From a virus, in the IMG/VR virus record IMGVR_UViG_3300041411_000178, positions 62,001 through 126,000 of that record: a DNA stretch of 64,000 nucleotides; one strand, 5' to 3'. How positions within the stretch are numbered: the stretch's first letter is position 1; every line of letters begins with the position of its first letter. Position numbers and translations under genes: made by a program. The notes under the pieces were generated by a model that was not told the DNA's origin, made no database searches, and saw only the letters and a program-made list of their open reading frames with translations. Positions 7,409 to 16,750 of the stretch are shown in pieces.

Positions 7409-9586
7409 GTGAGTGATAAGAGTAAAGATTCTCCTGATGAGGTCAAAGTTCCCGAAGTGGGACTCGGCCGATTTAAGAAGTGGGCTTACCTAGGCGAGAA
7501 CCAACTGCATCCGGCTGTAATGGGTGTTTGTGCAAACCTGGTAGTGTTCCCATGGGTATCGTCACCTACCCGTATTTACATGGTAGGCAACATGATCCCG
7601 AAGTCTGTTGTGACTTCGGGTGCAAGTGAGCGTAAACTTAAATCTGGCAACGAATACCAATATGCCAAACGCGCTCGCTGTGTTGAAGCTCCATCCAACA
7701 TGACGATTGAGGAAATCTTCTACGCCCAAGCTGTTAACGGAGGAGAAGGCGACACTGACAAATGGGCGCCGGTGTATGTGGTGTTCCGCAACGAGGAGAA
7801 GGGCAAGTACGATATCATGGAGTTTCCACGGTATAACGTACAAAACTCCTACGTTGGCTTTGAATATGTGTATGACATGAATGTCATGCGCAAGCTGAAG
7901 AAAGGTGCAACGTTCCCTAAAGGTACGATCTTTGCCAAATCCCCACGCATCAGTAAAGATGGCGAATGGATGTTTGGTATGGACCTCAAGGTAGCGCCGG
8001 CATCGTTCCACTATACCGAGGAGGACGGCATCGGCATTACCGAGAGCTGTGCTCGTGATAAGCTGCGTTGCATGTTTGAACATGTACGCGCTCACGGTTG
8101 GAACGAAGACGAGTGGGTTCCGCTGACGCTGTACGGAGATAGCCCATTCCCGCAAAGTGGTGAACGTATTCGTGAAGATGGCATTGTGATGGGTTTCCGT
8201 CGTCGTGTCTCTGCGAACGCGTTGGTGTCGCTCACCAAGAAAGCTTTGACCATTCCAGACGAGACACACGACATCCTGTTCAGGGCACCGGTGGACTCTG
8301 AGGTCATGTCGGTTGAAGTGATCAGTGAGCGCATGAAGAACAAGTCGAATAACCGTTCGACTGATTATATCAAACAGGCCCACACGAACATGCTGGAACG
8401 CTACGAGCGTCGCCAGAACGACATGTGGAACGAGGTGATCCGTTGGCACAGTGGTCGTGTATCGGCTAACCGTGGTAACCCAATCGCCATGACCCGTCCT
8501 TTGAATCGGTTTATCCGCTTCGCTAAGGGCAACTACACCATCAATGCGAATACCGGTAAACCCAACCCGCTGTTCCGTGCTGTGAAGCGTGTACGTGTTA
8601 AAGACTGGAGCATTACGATCCGGTTGCGTGAAATCGTTTCGGGCCGTGCAAAGTTCAAGATGTCGGGTATGAACGGCGACAAGGGTGTAATCGTTCGGAT
8701 CATCCCAGACGAAGATGCTCCGCGTTATGACGATGGTACTGTGTGTGACGTTGTGGTTAACAACACACCAGCCTTCCGTCGTCAGATCTTCTCGATGCTG
8801 ATGGAACAGTCGATCAACTTTATCAACGTCAACGTCCACAAGGAAGTTGTCAAGTTGCATAAGGAAGGCGACTACATTGGTGCCATGGAAAAACTGATGC
8901 TGTTCTACGAGACTGGGTTCCCAGAGTTCGCAGAGCTGGTACAGCAGACCATGGTGACCCGTGAGGACATCGTCGAGTACGTCAACGACATCGCGGCTAC
9001 GCAGATCAGTGTGCATGTGCGTAGCGACACCAAGCTCTACGGCGTTGAGATCATCAAAGCCCTGCGTAAGGTGTACAGCTACAAGCCTGAGCAAATCACT
9101 TTCCGAGATTCCCTCGGCGAGATGGTTCGGTCTGTCAACCCAGTACTGATCACGAACCAGCACTTCATGCTGTTGGACAAGTTCGGTACTGACATGTCGG
9201 CTCAGTCGCTGCCAATGTCTAACCCGTTCGGTATGCCAGCCAAACTTAACGAGGCCAACAAGTATTCCAGTTGGCTGCGGATGGTCTGGAACCGGAACAA
9301 GGGTGAAACAGAAGCACGGCTTACATTGAGCCAGGCAGGTGCTAAAGAAACGGTCAAGCAATTGGCCATGGGGTATGCACCTGAACTCCGTACGCGGATG
9401 GCACAGCGTGTGGTGCGGGCTGAGGATGGGTTTAACATCAACCAGATCATCAAGCCTGACGAGTATGGGTTAAACCGAGCAGTACAAATGTCGCAGAGCA
9501 TGCTCAGTGACTCCGGCTACACCCTGCGTCGTGAACTACCGTCTGACCGTTCAGATTATGAACCGCCTGTTAAGGAGTCCCTGTAA
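7409..9586 (+). CDS. RNA polymerase beta subunit, C-terminal fragment (phiKZ gp71-73 type)
   Basis: The start is GTG, preceded by AGGAG at nine bases. The 725-residue protein is one piece of a split multisubunit RNA polymerase. Residues 417-428 read KMSGMNGDKGVI, matching the beta motif KMAGRHGNKGVI; K417 and K425 correspond to the two catalytic-centre lysines of bacterial beta, while the Arg-His pair between them is replaced by Met-Asn. The following EDAPRYDDGTVCDVV matches the beta segment EDMPYDENGTPVDIV. An earlier GIGITESCARDKLR segment also fits beta. The next gene starts within the stop codon and encodes the beta-prime C-terminal part, so the two are made in step. By order this is the non-virion polymerase, used after early transcription. 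The N-terminal beta piece is probably the gene at 53917. Confidence 0.9.
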   Translation: MSDKSKDSPDEVKVPEVGLGRFKKWAYLGENQLHPAVMGVCANLVVFPWVSSPTRIYMVGNMIPKSVVTSGASERKLKSGNEYQYAKRARCVEAPSNMTIEEIFYAQAVNGGEGDTDKWAPVYVVFRNEEKGKYDIMEFPRYNVQNSYVGFEYVYDMNVMRKLKKGATFPKGTIFAKSPRISKDGEWMFGMDLKVAPASFHYTEEDGIGITESCARDKLRCMFEHVRAHGWNEDEWVPLTLYGDSPFPQSGERIREDGIVMGFRRRVSANALVSLTKKALTIPDETHDILFRAPVDSEVMSVEVISERMKNKSNNRSTDYIKQAHTNMLERYERRQNDMWNEVIRWHSGRVSANRGNPIAMTRPLNRFIRFAKGNYTINANTGKPNPLFRAVKRVRVKDWSITIRLREIVSGRAKFKMSGMNGDKGVIVRIIPDEDAPRYDDGTVCDVVVNNTPAFRRQIFSMLMEQSINFINVNVHKEVVKLHKEGDYIGAMEKLMLFYETGFPEFAELVQQTMVTREDIVEYVNDIAATQISVHVRSDTKLYGVEIIKALRKVYSYKPEQITFRDSLGEMVRSVNPVLITNQHFMLLDKFGTDMSAQSLPMSNPFGMPAKLNEANKYSSWLRMVWNRNKGETEARLTLSQAGAKETVKQLAMGYAPELRTRMAQRVVRAEDGFNINQIIKPDEYGLNRAVQMSQSMLSDSGYTLRRELPSDRSDYEPPVKESL

Positions 9587-11580
9587 TGGCCTTGCAAATT
9601 AACCTACGGGAGTTTGCTAACCTGCCTGAACACCAGGTATTGCGTTGGCGTGGTTTCCGTATGGCCGTTGAGGTCACGGATGACCAAGGGGAAAAGGTGC
9701 TGAGTGATAGTTATGCCATGCTGCTAACCTGGCAAGGCATGATGATTCACCGGCAATACAACAACGTACCGTACTCCGTTAAAGAGATCATCCCAACTGG
9801 CAAGAGCGTCGTGTATAACAACAAGACGCTCGCTATTCCGATGAACTGGATCATGGGTGAGATTGGACCCACCATTCATGATCCAGTGGAATGGGATTCA
9901 ATCAAGATGACCATTCACATGTGGCAGACCAAGCTTAACAACTTGATCGTGGTCATGAGTGAGACGTCGGTTATCTCGGCGATGGCGGAATCGGTAGACG
10001 ACCTGATCGAAGATCCGGGTATCCGCGAGATCCACCGCAAGGTACTCGATCGGGAAGTTACGATTGACGAAGGGGAAGAACTGTTCTCTGTTTACCTGAA
10101 GACGTCCGAGACATTGGATTACAACACGGTAGCCTTGCTGGCACGTACGGGTGGTGTGAGTATCAACCAAGCGTATCAAACGGCGATCATTCGAGGTGCA
10201 GTATTCGACCTTGATAACACCATCATGCCAAACGCTGTTATGGCGCGGTATGCGGATGGTGTGACCAACCTGGCAGACGCCATTGGTGATAACCGTGGTG
10301 CGGGTAAGGCACTCAACAGTAACGGTCGTGCACTGAAAGACTCGGAATGGTTTCACCGGAAGATTCACTTGTTCACGGCGATTATCCATTCCATCGGTCA
10401 CATGGAAGACTGCGGCTCGCTCGACACCGTGCCGCTGCGCATTGCGTCGACTGAGATGGCTAAGAGCCTGCTGGGTTCTTATCGTGTCCTGGAAGACGGC
10501 GCACTGGATCTGATCACAGCGCATAACTTCAAGTTGATCAAAGCAGGCGAGATCGTCAACCTGCGTAACGTGGGCTTCTGTAACAGTCCAAGTGGCACAC
10601 CGTGTGGCGTGTGTTATGGCATGATGAAGTCCGCCATCCCGTACAACCGGATGATGAAGAAGGATGCCAACATCGGCATGTTTGCCGGCACCACGATCTG
10701 TAACCCATTGGGTCAGAAAATGCTGTCGACCAAACACTTCATCCGTAACGCCACGAGCAAGAAGTTTGTACCTCATCACCGGGACAAGGAGATCATCCGT
10801 TCCAACGGCGATCAAATCTTCCTGGAGAAAGAGCTCTGCAAGGAAGGGACGCGACTGATTCTTAAGTCGACCATTGTGAAAGATTTGTCTGACCTGCGTT
10901 CCTTGGACATCATGGACGAGATCGCACTCAGCAAGTTGCCTTACTTTGGTGAAGTCACCTTCCAATATGAGGTGGAAGACATCATGGTGGGCGGTACCAC
11001 CACTCAGCAACATCCAGCGCAGACATCTGTATCGTCTCGCCGTGCCCGCTTTTCTATGGGATTCCTCCAGTATATACTGGACAATGGCTGGACCAACCAG
11101 GATAAGAAGTTTATCTCGGTTGATCTGTCCAAATGGAACAGTGAAGACCCTATGTTCGTGTTGCCCTATGTCCGTGAGGACTTGGACGCACACCGGGCTC
11201 GGGTGGAAAACTTCCTTACGTTCAACAAACGTAACGCGGCGTGGAAGAAGCAAGTTGTTACTCCGAAAGTCTTCGGGGAAGTCCTGGCCGAGTTCTGGTC
11301 GTTGATCGATGCTGAAACTAAAGGCATCAACATGATCTACGTCTCTGTGATCTTGGCTTGTGCGCTGACTAAGGATCCAGCGAATCATTCGTATAAGCTG
11401 GCAACCGGTCCTGGTGATAAGTACTTCACCAGTTTTGTAACCTGTGTGGACAACCGCGGTTCGGGTACGATGTCGATCTTTGAACGGCAGCAAAACATCC
11501 TGAACCTTCCGAAAACCTTTGCGGTTAAAGACCGTCAACCAAGTGTGCTGGAGTGCTTCCTGCAACACGCGGTGTCATAA
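9586..11580 (+). CDS. RNA polymerase beta-prime subunit, C-terminal fragment (phiKZ gp74 type)
   Basis: The 664-residue protein starts on the last base of the preceding stop codon (TAATG) with AAGGAG upstream. It carries the four cysteines of the beta-prime C-terminal zinc site: C276 in HMEDCGS (bacterial EEDCGT) and C332, C340 and C343 in [14 protein letters not shown]. These are followed by [19 protein letters not shown], which aligns with the beta-prime segment beginning [35 protein letters not shown] at about residue 243 corresponds to the GARGSKGQ region. The catalytic DFDGD motif is absent, as expected for the C-terminal half; the N-terminal half must lie outside this window. A hairpin with a UUCG loop ends the pair. 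Confidence 0.9.
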   Translation: [664 protein letters not shown]

Positions 11581-11593
11581 CTCGAAGTCTCCC

Positions 11594-11626
11594 TTAGGGG
11601 GGACTTCGGTCCTCCCCTAATGTTTT
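11594..11626 (+). terminator. Hairpin terminator after the RNAP gene pair
   Basis: TTAGGGGGGAC and GTCCTCCCCTAA pair with one bulged base around a TTCG tetraloop, followed by TGTTTTTG. The helicase gene begins 14 bases later, so it is expressed by read-through or from its own weak promoter. Confidence 0.75.
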
Positions 11627-11639
11627 TGAGGCTTTTGGT

Positions 11640-13976
11640 ATGAGGCATTCCGCCACGTTATCCACGGGTCACACTTATCTGCGAATCTTTGGGTACTACG
11701 GCGATTTCTGTGCAAAGGTAATCATCCCTTTTTGCCGCGCTCATCTGTACAAGACTGGTAAGGTTCCACTGCCAGGCACCAATAAACAGGTTTGGAAAGT
11801 GACCCACGTGTTCGCTCAGTCTAACCACGACAAAACTGAGTACCGCATTCCCGTGAGCTTAATGAAGGAATTCATTGAGTTTGCACAATACCGGGGTTAC
11901 AACACTTCCCGGATTGCTATTCAAACAGAACCAGAGATCGAAGGTGCAGATTGTGAGTTTCAACTGCGCCCTGAAATGTCCACTCCCCTGCCTGAACAGG
12001 AAGAGTGGATTGAGTACCAGTTAGCAGAAGGTGCCATCAAGATCAACAACGCCCCTACGGGCGGTGGTAAGGCGCTGGCCAATGATACACCGGTCAGAAC
12101 CATCCACGGTTGGCGTCCTATTGGTCAGATCAAGGTTAATGACCTTGTCATGGCCCCTGACGGCTCCCACACGTACGTTACAGGCGTTTTCCCACAAGGG
12201 AGAACACGGACTTACCATCTGATGTTTGAGGACCGCAGATCGATTGTGGCGTGCCCTGAGCATCAGTGGGAAGTTCGGGCTGAAGGTGAGACCGAATGGC
12301 AGGTACTGACTACGCAACAATTGGTAGACAGTGGCAAGACTTGGTACATTCCGTTAACCGCCAGCGAACGCAATCCTGACCGTGGGGATATCATCGAGCC
12401 TTACCTGATTGGCAAGACTGATCGGATTCTCGGTGAGAAGTATTTGGAAGGTTCTCACTCTCAGCGGATGGCGTTGTTACGCGGTTTGCTGGACAATGGG
12501 GGTGAACCACAACGTGACGGTTCGATTGTCTTCAAGACCGAATACGGTATCACTGCCAAGATGGTTCGTGATCTGGTTCGGAGCATTGGGGGGATTGCAG
12601 AAGCCAAGTTCAAGAAGTTTAAGAACTCGGTTATCCTGCGGCATCGGACTCCGGAGATCCTCTTCACTGATGAAGCGAAGCAGGACAAGTTGCGGAACTC
12701 GGAGAATCGGGATCTGGCATTAAAGATCCTGCAAATCACCGAGGGTAATCCAACCGAGACCACCTGCATCGCTGTAGAGCACCCTAGCCACTGTTTCGTG
12801 GTAAAGGACTACATTGTTACCCACAACACCTACATGAGTCTCTACACGGCCGTGCAGCTCGGCAAGCGGATCCTCATTACGGTACAGCCACGTTACATCA
12901 CCACCTGGATCAATGACATCGAGAAAACGTTGATCACGAAGCCAGGCGACATCGTGGTGTGGGAAAACGCTTCGCTACCGTTGCTGGGGGAGAACATCGA
13001 GAAGGGGATCCTCAATCCCAAGATCGTTATTGTTCCATTCTCTCGGATCTCGGGCTACCTGCGTAACAATCGCAAGGATCCTCATGCAGTACCGCTTGGC
13101 AAGATCTTTGAACAGATCAACCCGGGCCTGCGTATTGTGGATGAGGGACACGAATCGTTCCACGAGATCTGTCTGTCGCTGTTCCATGGCAACGTTAAGA
13201 AGTTGATTACCAACTCGGCTACATTGAGTGGTGATGATCCGTTCATGAACCGGATGTACAACTTGATGCTGCCAATCAGTCTCAGGCTTAAGGAACCTGA
13301 TCCCGAGAACTACATCGACATTGTTGCTTACATGTATCACTTGTGTCAGCGCAAGTACTTCTTGAAGACGATGCAGTTTGGCAGTTATAACGACATGGCG
13401 CTGGAGGCGTCGATTCTGCGCAGTCCGGTGTTAACGGAGTTCTACTTCAAGATTGCGGACAAGATGTTCCAGGAGTATTACATTGGGGTAGGTAATCCCG
13501 GTGAGTACGGCTACATTCCTCCCATACGGGAAGAGGGTACCAAAGCGTTGTTCTTCTTCTCACGGATTGAGATGTGTGAAACCATGCTGGCTATGTTCCA
13601 GCGGAAGTACCCACACTTGGACTTCTGTACCTTCCTCGGTACCAAGGACAAGAAGACACCAACGAAGTACCTGGAGCACGAGATCGTTATTACCACACCG
13701 GGCAGTTGCGGTACGGGTAAGGACATCCCAGGTCTGGTCAGGACGTTCTGTTTCCACACGGTCTTCTCGACGCAACGGAACAAACAAATGATCGGGCGCT
13801 TGCGTCAGTTCCGTGGGAAGTTCTCTCACTTCATTGGTCGGATCACCCCAATGTTTATCTTTGCGTTCTGTAACGACATCGGTAAGCACCAGGAGTGTTT
13901 CCAGAAGAGACGCATTGCTTTTGCCAGTAAGGAAAAGGACTTCAAACTTATTGAATCTAACTGCTCGCTCAATTAA
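11640..13976 (+). CDS. Superfamily 2 DNA helicase with an intein in the Walker A motif
   Basis: The start follows GAGGCTTTTGGT. The precursor has 778 residues; residues 145-396 are an intein and the spliced helicase would have 526. The P-loop is APTGGGK followed, after the intein, by TYMSL. Motif II is DEGHE (DEAH-like), motif III is NSATLS and motif VI is QMIGRLRQ, together marking an SF2 helicase or translocase of the UvsW/restriction-helicase kind. The N-terminal 100 residues are a separate domain. The protein would unwind or remodel phage DNA in replication or recombination. It follows the RNAP pair, as a helicase gene does in phiKZ relatives. Without splicing the ATPase site is split, so the enzyme should be inactive until the intein is removed. 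Confidence 0.9.
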   Translation: MRHSATLSTGHTYLRIFGYYGDFCAKVIIPFCRAHLYKTGKVPLPGTNKQVWKVTHVFAQSNHDKTEYRIPVSLMKEFIEFAQYRGYNTSRIAIQTEPEIEGADCEFQLRPEMSTPLPEQEEWIEYQLAEGAIKINNAPTGGGKALANDTPVRTIHGWRPIGQIKVNDLVMAPDGSHTYVTGVFPQGRTRTYHLMFEDRRSIVACPEHQWEVRAEGETEWQVLTTQQLVDSGKTWYIPLTASERNPDRGDIIEPYLIGKTDRILGEKYLEGSHSQRMALLRGLLDNGGEPQRDGSIVFKTEYGITAKMVRDLVRSIGGIAEAKFKKFKNSVILRHRTPEILFTDEAKQDKLRNSENRDLALKILQITEGNPTETTCIAVEHPSHCFVVKDYIVTHNTYMSLYTAVQLGKRILITVQPRYITTWINDIEKTLITKPGDIVVWENASLPLLGENIEKGILNPKIVIVPFSRISGYLRNNRKDPHAVPLGKIFEQINPGLRIVDEGHESFHEICLSLFHGNVKKLITNSATLSGDDPFMNRMYNLMLPISLRLKEPDPENYIDIVAYMYHLCQRKYFLKTMQFGSYNDMALEASILRSPVLTEFYFKIADKMFQEYYIGVGNPGEYGYIPPIREEGTKALFFFSRIEMCETMLAMFQRKYPHLDFCTFLGTKDKKTPTKYLEHEIVITTPGSCGTGKDIPGLVRTFCFHTVFSTQRNKQMIGRLRQFRGKFSHFIGRITPMFIFAFCNDIGKHQECFQKRRIAFASKEKDFKLIESNCSLN
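12072..12827 (+). mobile_element. Intein, 252 aa, class 3 type
   Basis: The element lies exactly between Lys and Thr of the helicase P-loop. Block A starts ALANDTPVRTIHGW, so residue 1 is Ala rather than Cys or Ser. Block B reads SIVACPEHQWEV with His64 and Trp66. Block F has Cys232 in TTCIAVEHPSHCF at the place usually held by Asp. Block G is IVTHN with Thr250, His251 and Asn252, and the +1 extein residue is Thr. Ala1 plus the Trp/Cys/Thr triplet is the definition of class 3 inteins, in which Cys of block F replaces the first nucleophile. A middle segment has one LAGLIDADG-like block (MALLRGLLDNGG, 133-144) with the acidic positions changed and is short, so the homing endonuclease is probably degenerate. 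Confidence 0.9.
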
Positions 13977-14008
13977 TATGGGCGAGTATCCCTAAACGGA
14001 CAGTTGAT

Positions 14009-14449
14009 ATGCACAAATACGCAAGCGGTAAAAAGACTGTCACCAAGGCTGTGATACTGGAGTGCCACTGCCTTGGGTTAGCCGGGGATCTGGTGCGTAC
14101 AGTTGTTGGTGAATCCATTTCTGATTTTCTGCTGAACCTAACCGACGTTGATGCTCGCATCGATGACGAGTGGTACTATTCGCTTCTGAGAGATCGTCTT
14201 TACAACGACGACGGAGAAGTGATCTCCTGGTGGTATTCCGAACAGGAGAAGTTGATGTTTGAACGGGACCCACACGGGCACCTGATGTTGTACGGAAACC
14301 AGGTAAGTGGGTATCTGGAATCCATCGCGGCTGATAACGAGGACACTATTAACATGATCTACGCCAGCATGTCGCTGGAGGAAATCACTGTGAGTAGCAT
14401 TGCCCTCAAAGATAAGCTTATCCTTCTTGTGAGAGGAAAACAACCATGA
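14009..14449 (+). CDS. Hypothetical protein, 146 aa
   Basis: The gene starts 32 bases after the helicase stop with a weak ribosome site (GGACAGT). The protein is acidic with a Trp/Tyr-rich middle (EWYYSLLRDRLY and ISWWYSEQEK at about residues 52-81). No recognised domain or membrane segment. The stop overlaps the start of the following gene (ATGATGA), so these small genes are translationally coupled. Function unknown. Confidence 0.65.
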   Translation: MHKYASGKKTVTKAVILECHCLGLAGDLVRTVVGESISDFLLNLTDVDARIDDEWYYSLLRDRLYNDDGEVISWWYSEQEKLMFERDPHGHLMLYGNQVSGYLESIAADNEDTINMIYASMSLEEITVSSIALKDKLILLVRGKQP

Positions 14450-14823
14450 TGACGAAAAGTCACTTCATTCCTACCCCGGGCATTGAGCAACTCCCGCACT
14501 ACTTCATTATCCAGAAGTTGATCGAAGAACGCATTCGGTCGATTCTCCAGGGTGACAGTTTTGTGGACAAGTCGCACTTCCTGGTGGGCCACTACACCAC
14601 GATCCCGACGAACCTGACCACGCCGGAGCAGGTGACCAGCTACACCAACGAGATGGCGAAGACGGTGCTGGATACCTTCAAGGAGTTCGAGAAGAATCCG
14701 GAATACCACGATGCCATCCTCCAGCTCAAGCCGTACGAGAACACGATGTTCCAGATCATCAGCACGACCTACGTGGGCGTTCAGGTCCTGCTGAAATTCG
14801 AAGATAAGGACATGGCGAGTTAA
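14446..14823 (+). CDS. Hypothetical protein, 125 aa
   Basis: Starts with GAGAGGAAAACAACC upstream, overlaps the gene before it and shares one base with the gene after it. The product is soluble, mostly helical and slightly acidic, with no recognised motif. It is the middle member of a three-gene coupled set between the helicase and a convergent minus-strand RNAP fragment. Function unknown. Confidence 0.65.
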   Translation: MMTKSHFIPTPGIEQLPHYFIIQKLIEERIRSILQGDSFVDKSHFLVGHYTTIPTNLTTPEQVTSYTNEMAKTVLDTFKEFEKNPEYHDAILQLKPYENTMFQIISTTYVGVQVLLKFEDKDMAS

Positions 14824-15383
14824 TGCTCTCATTCATCCTTAAGCTAGACCCTGAAACCCGAGAGGAGCTTTACTCAGATGTTGCGGTAGAGTTCCTCGAC
14901 TTGATTATGTTGGAGGCAATCTTTGTCATCTTTCAGATGGCGAACCCGTACGACTATCCACTGGTAGACGATATCGAATACCTGGCGGATGATCCGGACT
15001 CACAGTTCGAGGCTTCAGTAGAGTATCTGCTGGGCGTCTTGGCGGAAACGAATCCGATGGACGGGGTGCTAACGCCCAACGTGGAAGACTTGGTCGAATA
15101 TGACCCGGGTTACCGCGATGCCATCATGATCAAGTTGGGTGCAGCGGTTGATGCGATTAACGCCATGAACGATCCTTCTGAAATGGCAGCCATCAAGAAT
15201 ATCTTGTCGCAGCCTGGTTTCCAGAAGCGATTCAAATTCAACTCCCTGCATTTGAACGATCGAGTGGTTTACAGCATTTCTCCTGACGCGCTGGACTCGT
15301 TGGGGTTGCCGACCATTCCTCGGATAGGCTCTTTGATCGGTGGTGTGACCGCTGATGGATTGCCTGTTTTGCCTTTATGCTGA
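14823..15383 (+). CDS. Hypothetical acidic protein, 186 aa
   Basis: The ATG overlaps the preceding stop (TAATG). The product is strongly acidic, with a hydrophobic helical stretch at about residues 24-40 (LDLIMLEAIFVIFQM) that might pack in a core or touch a membrane. The C-terminus is Gly/Leu/Pro-rich. It ends just before a perfect hairpin shared with the convergent RNAP fragment gene. No recognised family. Confidence 0.65.
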   Translation: MLSFILKLDPETREELYSDVAVEFLDLIMLEAIFVIFQMANPYDYPLVDDIEYLADDPDSQFEASVEYLLGVLAETNPMDGVLTPNVEDLVEYDPGYRDAIMIKLGAAVDAINAMNDPSEMAAIKNILSQPGFQKRFKFNSLHLNDRVVYSISPDALDSLGLPTIPRIGSLIGGVTADGLPVLPLC

Positions 15384-15388
15384 TACTG

Positions 15389-15430
15389 TATAACCCTACC
15401 CATCCCCGCGAAGGGATGGGTAGGGTTATA
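15389..15430. terminator. Bidirectional hairpin terminator
   Basis: Perfect 18-bp arms (15389-15406 and 15413-15430) enclose the loop CGCGAA. The plus strand continues with ATTTTTTG at 15441. It separates convergent transcription units. Confidence 0.85.
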
Positions 15431-15448
15431 TAACAGCTTTATTTTTTG

Positions 15449-16750
15449 CTACTTGATCGCAGTGGCCAGGTTCAGCTTGGTGCGCTTACGACCCGCCTGG
15501 TGGTGAGCCTTCATACGTTGCAACATGAACTCGGTTGGTACCCGTACAACTTCTGCCGAGAGACGGGAAGCGAACTTCGCCAAGCCTTCACCCAAACAGA
15601 TCTTGCAGTAGTTACCCTCAGGGGTCATGCAGAACTGAGGCACACGCATCAGGATTGGTTTACCGATCAGCTTCTCGGCGTCTTCAGGAGTGATAAGGAC
15701 AGCTTCCTTACCCTTCATGTAGTAACCGCCCACCCAGCTGAAGGCGTTCTCTTTAACCAGGGTCATCTCTTCAGTACGAGGAGTGCCACAGTCAACACCT
15801 TCGACCTTACCACGACCCACAAGACGCAGGGTTTCTTTTACCTGGCTACCACCTTCACCGGTTGCCATGGAACGCGAGTACGCACCGGCTACCGCGGCGT
15901 TGGTCTGTACCACGACCTGCTCAGGGTCAAGCCCTTCATCCAGACTACGAGGCAGTGCGATCCATTCACCAGTCTCTTCGTCTTGTTCAATGCCGAACGC
16001 AATGAACATCCGTTTACGCGCAGTGTTGATGAACTTGTCATTGATGAAGAAGTTCTTGCTCTCTCCTTTGAGCATTTCCTCCCGGTCCATTTGAACCAGT
16101 TCTTCAACAGCCGCTGTAAAGGCCACAGGGTCGTTTATCTTGCCTTCGGCCCTGAGCTTGGAGAAGAGCTCGTCTTTACGCTTAAGGACCGCTGGAGAGA
16201 TCGACAGGGCGTCTACGCCACCTGGCTTAACGAAGAACGAACCCAACCCTTCCAGGTAGTAGCAGTTCTCGGTAAACTTCAGGCAGTCATCGACAGAAGC
16301 CTTGTCATCCGGAATGGTTTCCCCTTCCTTGGGGTTATCGACCATCAGACGATTGATGTGACCCTCAATGATCTTCTTGGTGAAGAACTGATTGACGTAG
16401 TCCACCTTACCCATGAAAGGTTCCCACCACAGCACGATGTTGAACAACATCAGGCCGAAGGTAGAGTCAATAGGCTGGCCCTTGAGCATTGGGTGAAAGT
16501 CGCCCGGGAACGAATACTTATCGTCCATCACCGCAAAGGGTTGGTTCACATCACCGTCGAGTACAACCGTGTTACCCTCGATAATGGCATGAAACTTACC
16601 CTTCTCTACGAAGACCGTCCAGGGAATCTTCTTGAAGGCCCCAGAAGACTCCTCGTCCTCGAATTGAATCGAGATGATGGACTGTACCGCTGCCTTGTTG
16701 GCATAGCCCAGGTTGTTAAACCAGAGCTTCAGAAACTCGATCTTATTCAT
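15449..16750 (-). CDS. RNA polymerase beta-prime subunit, C-terminal fragment, second polymerase (phiKZ gp80 type)
   Basis: The 433-residue protein has the same signature as the gene at 9586 but a different sequence. Cysteines C321 (VDCGTPR) and C374, C382, C385 (FCMTPEGNYCKICLG) form the beta-prime C-terminal zinc site. The segment SMATGEGGSQVKETLRL (294-310) corresponds to the bacterial GARGSKGQ region. Jumbo phages of this group carry two polymerases, one packaged in the virion and one made after infection. Two non-identical beta-prime C-termini in one window are direct evidence for both. By gene order (after the helicase and small genes) this one is probably the virion enzyme fragment. 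It overlaps the gene upstream of it by 8 bases. It ends at the shared hairpin. Confidence 0.85.
   Translation of the reverse strand: MNKIEFLKLWFNNLGYANKAAVQSIISIQFEDEESSGAFKKIPWTVFVEKGKFHAIIEGNTVVLDGDVNQPFAVMDDKYSFPGDFHPMLKGQPIDSTFGLMLFNIVLWWEPFMGKVDYVNQFFTKKIIEGHINRLMVDNPKEGETIPDDKASVDDCLKFTENCYYLEGLGSFFVKPGGVDALSISPAVLKRKDELFSKLRAEGKINDPVAFTAAVEELVQMDREEMLKGESKNFFINDKFINTARKRMFIAFGIEQDEETGEWIALPRSLDEGLDPEQVVVQTNAAVAGAYSRSMATGEGGSQVKETLRLVGRGKVEGVDCGTPRTEEMTLVKENAFSWVGGYYMKGKEAVLITPEDAEKLIGKPILMRVPQFCMTPEGNYCKICLGEGLAKFASRLSAEVVRVPTEFMLQRMKAHHQAGRKRTKLNLATAIK

Noticed and set aside
7562-9361. Minus-strand frame of 599 codons across the RNAP beta gene
   Set aside because: A mirror of the beta coding sequence; the sense strand carries the KMSGMNGDKG motif.
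13977-15388. Three small overlapping frames as one frameshifted gene
   Set aside because: Each has its own start overlapping the previous stop, ribosome sites for two of them, and no slippery sequence at the joins.
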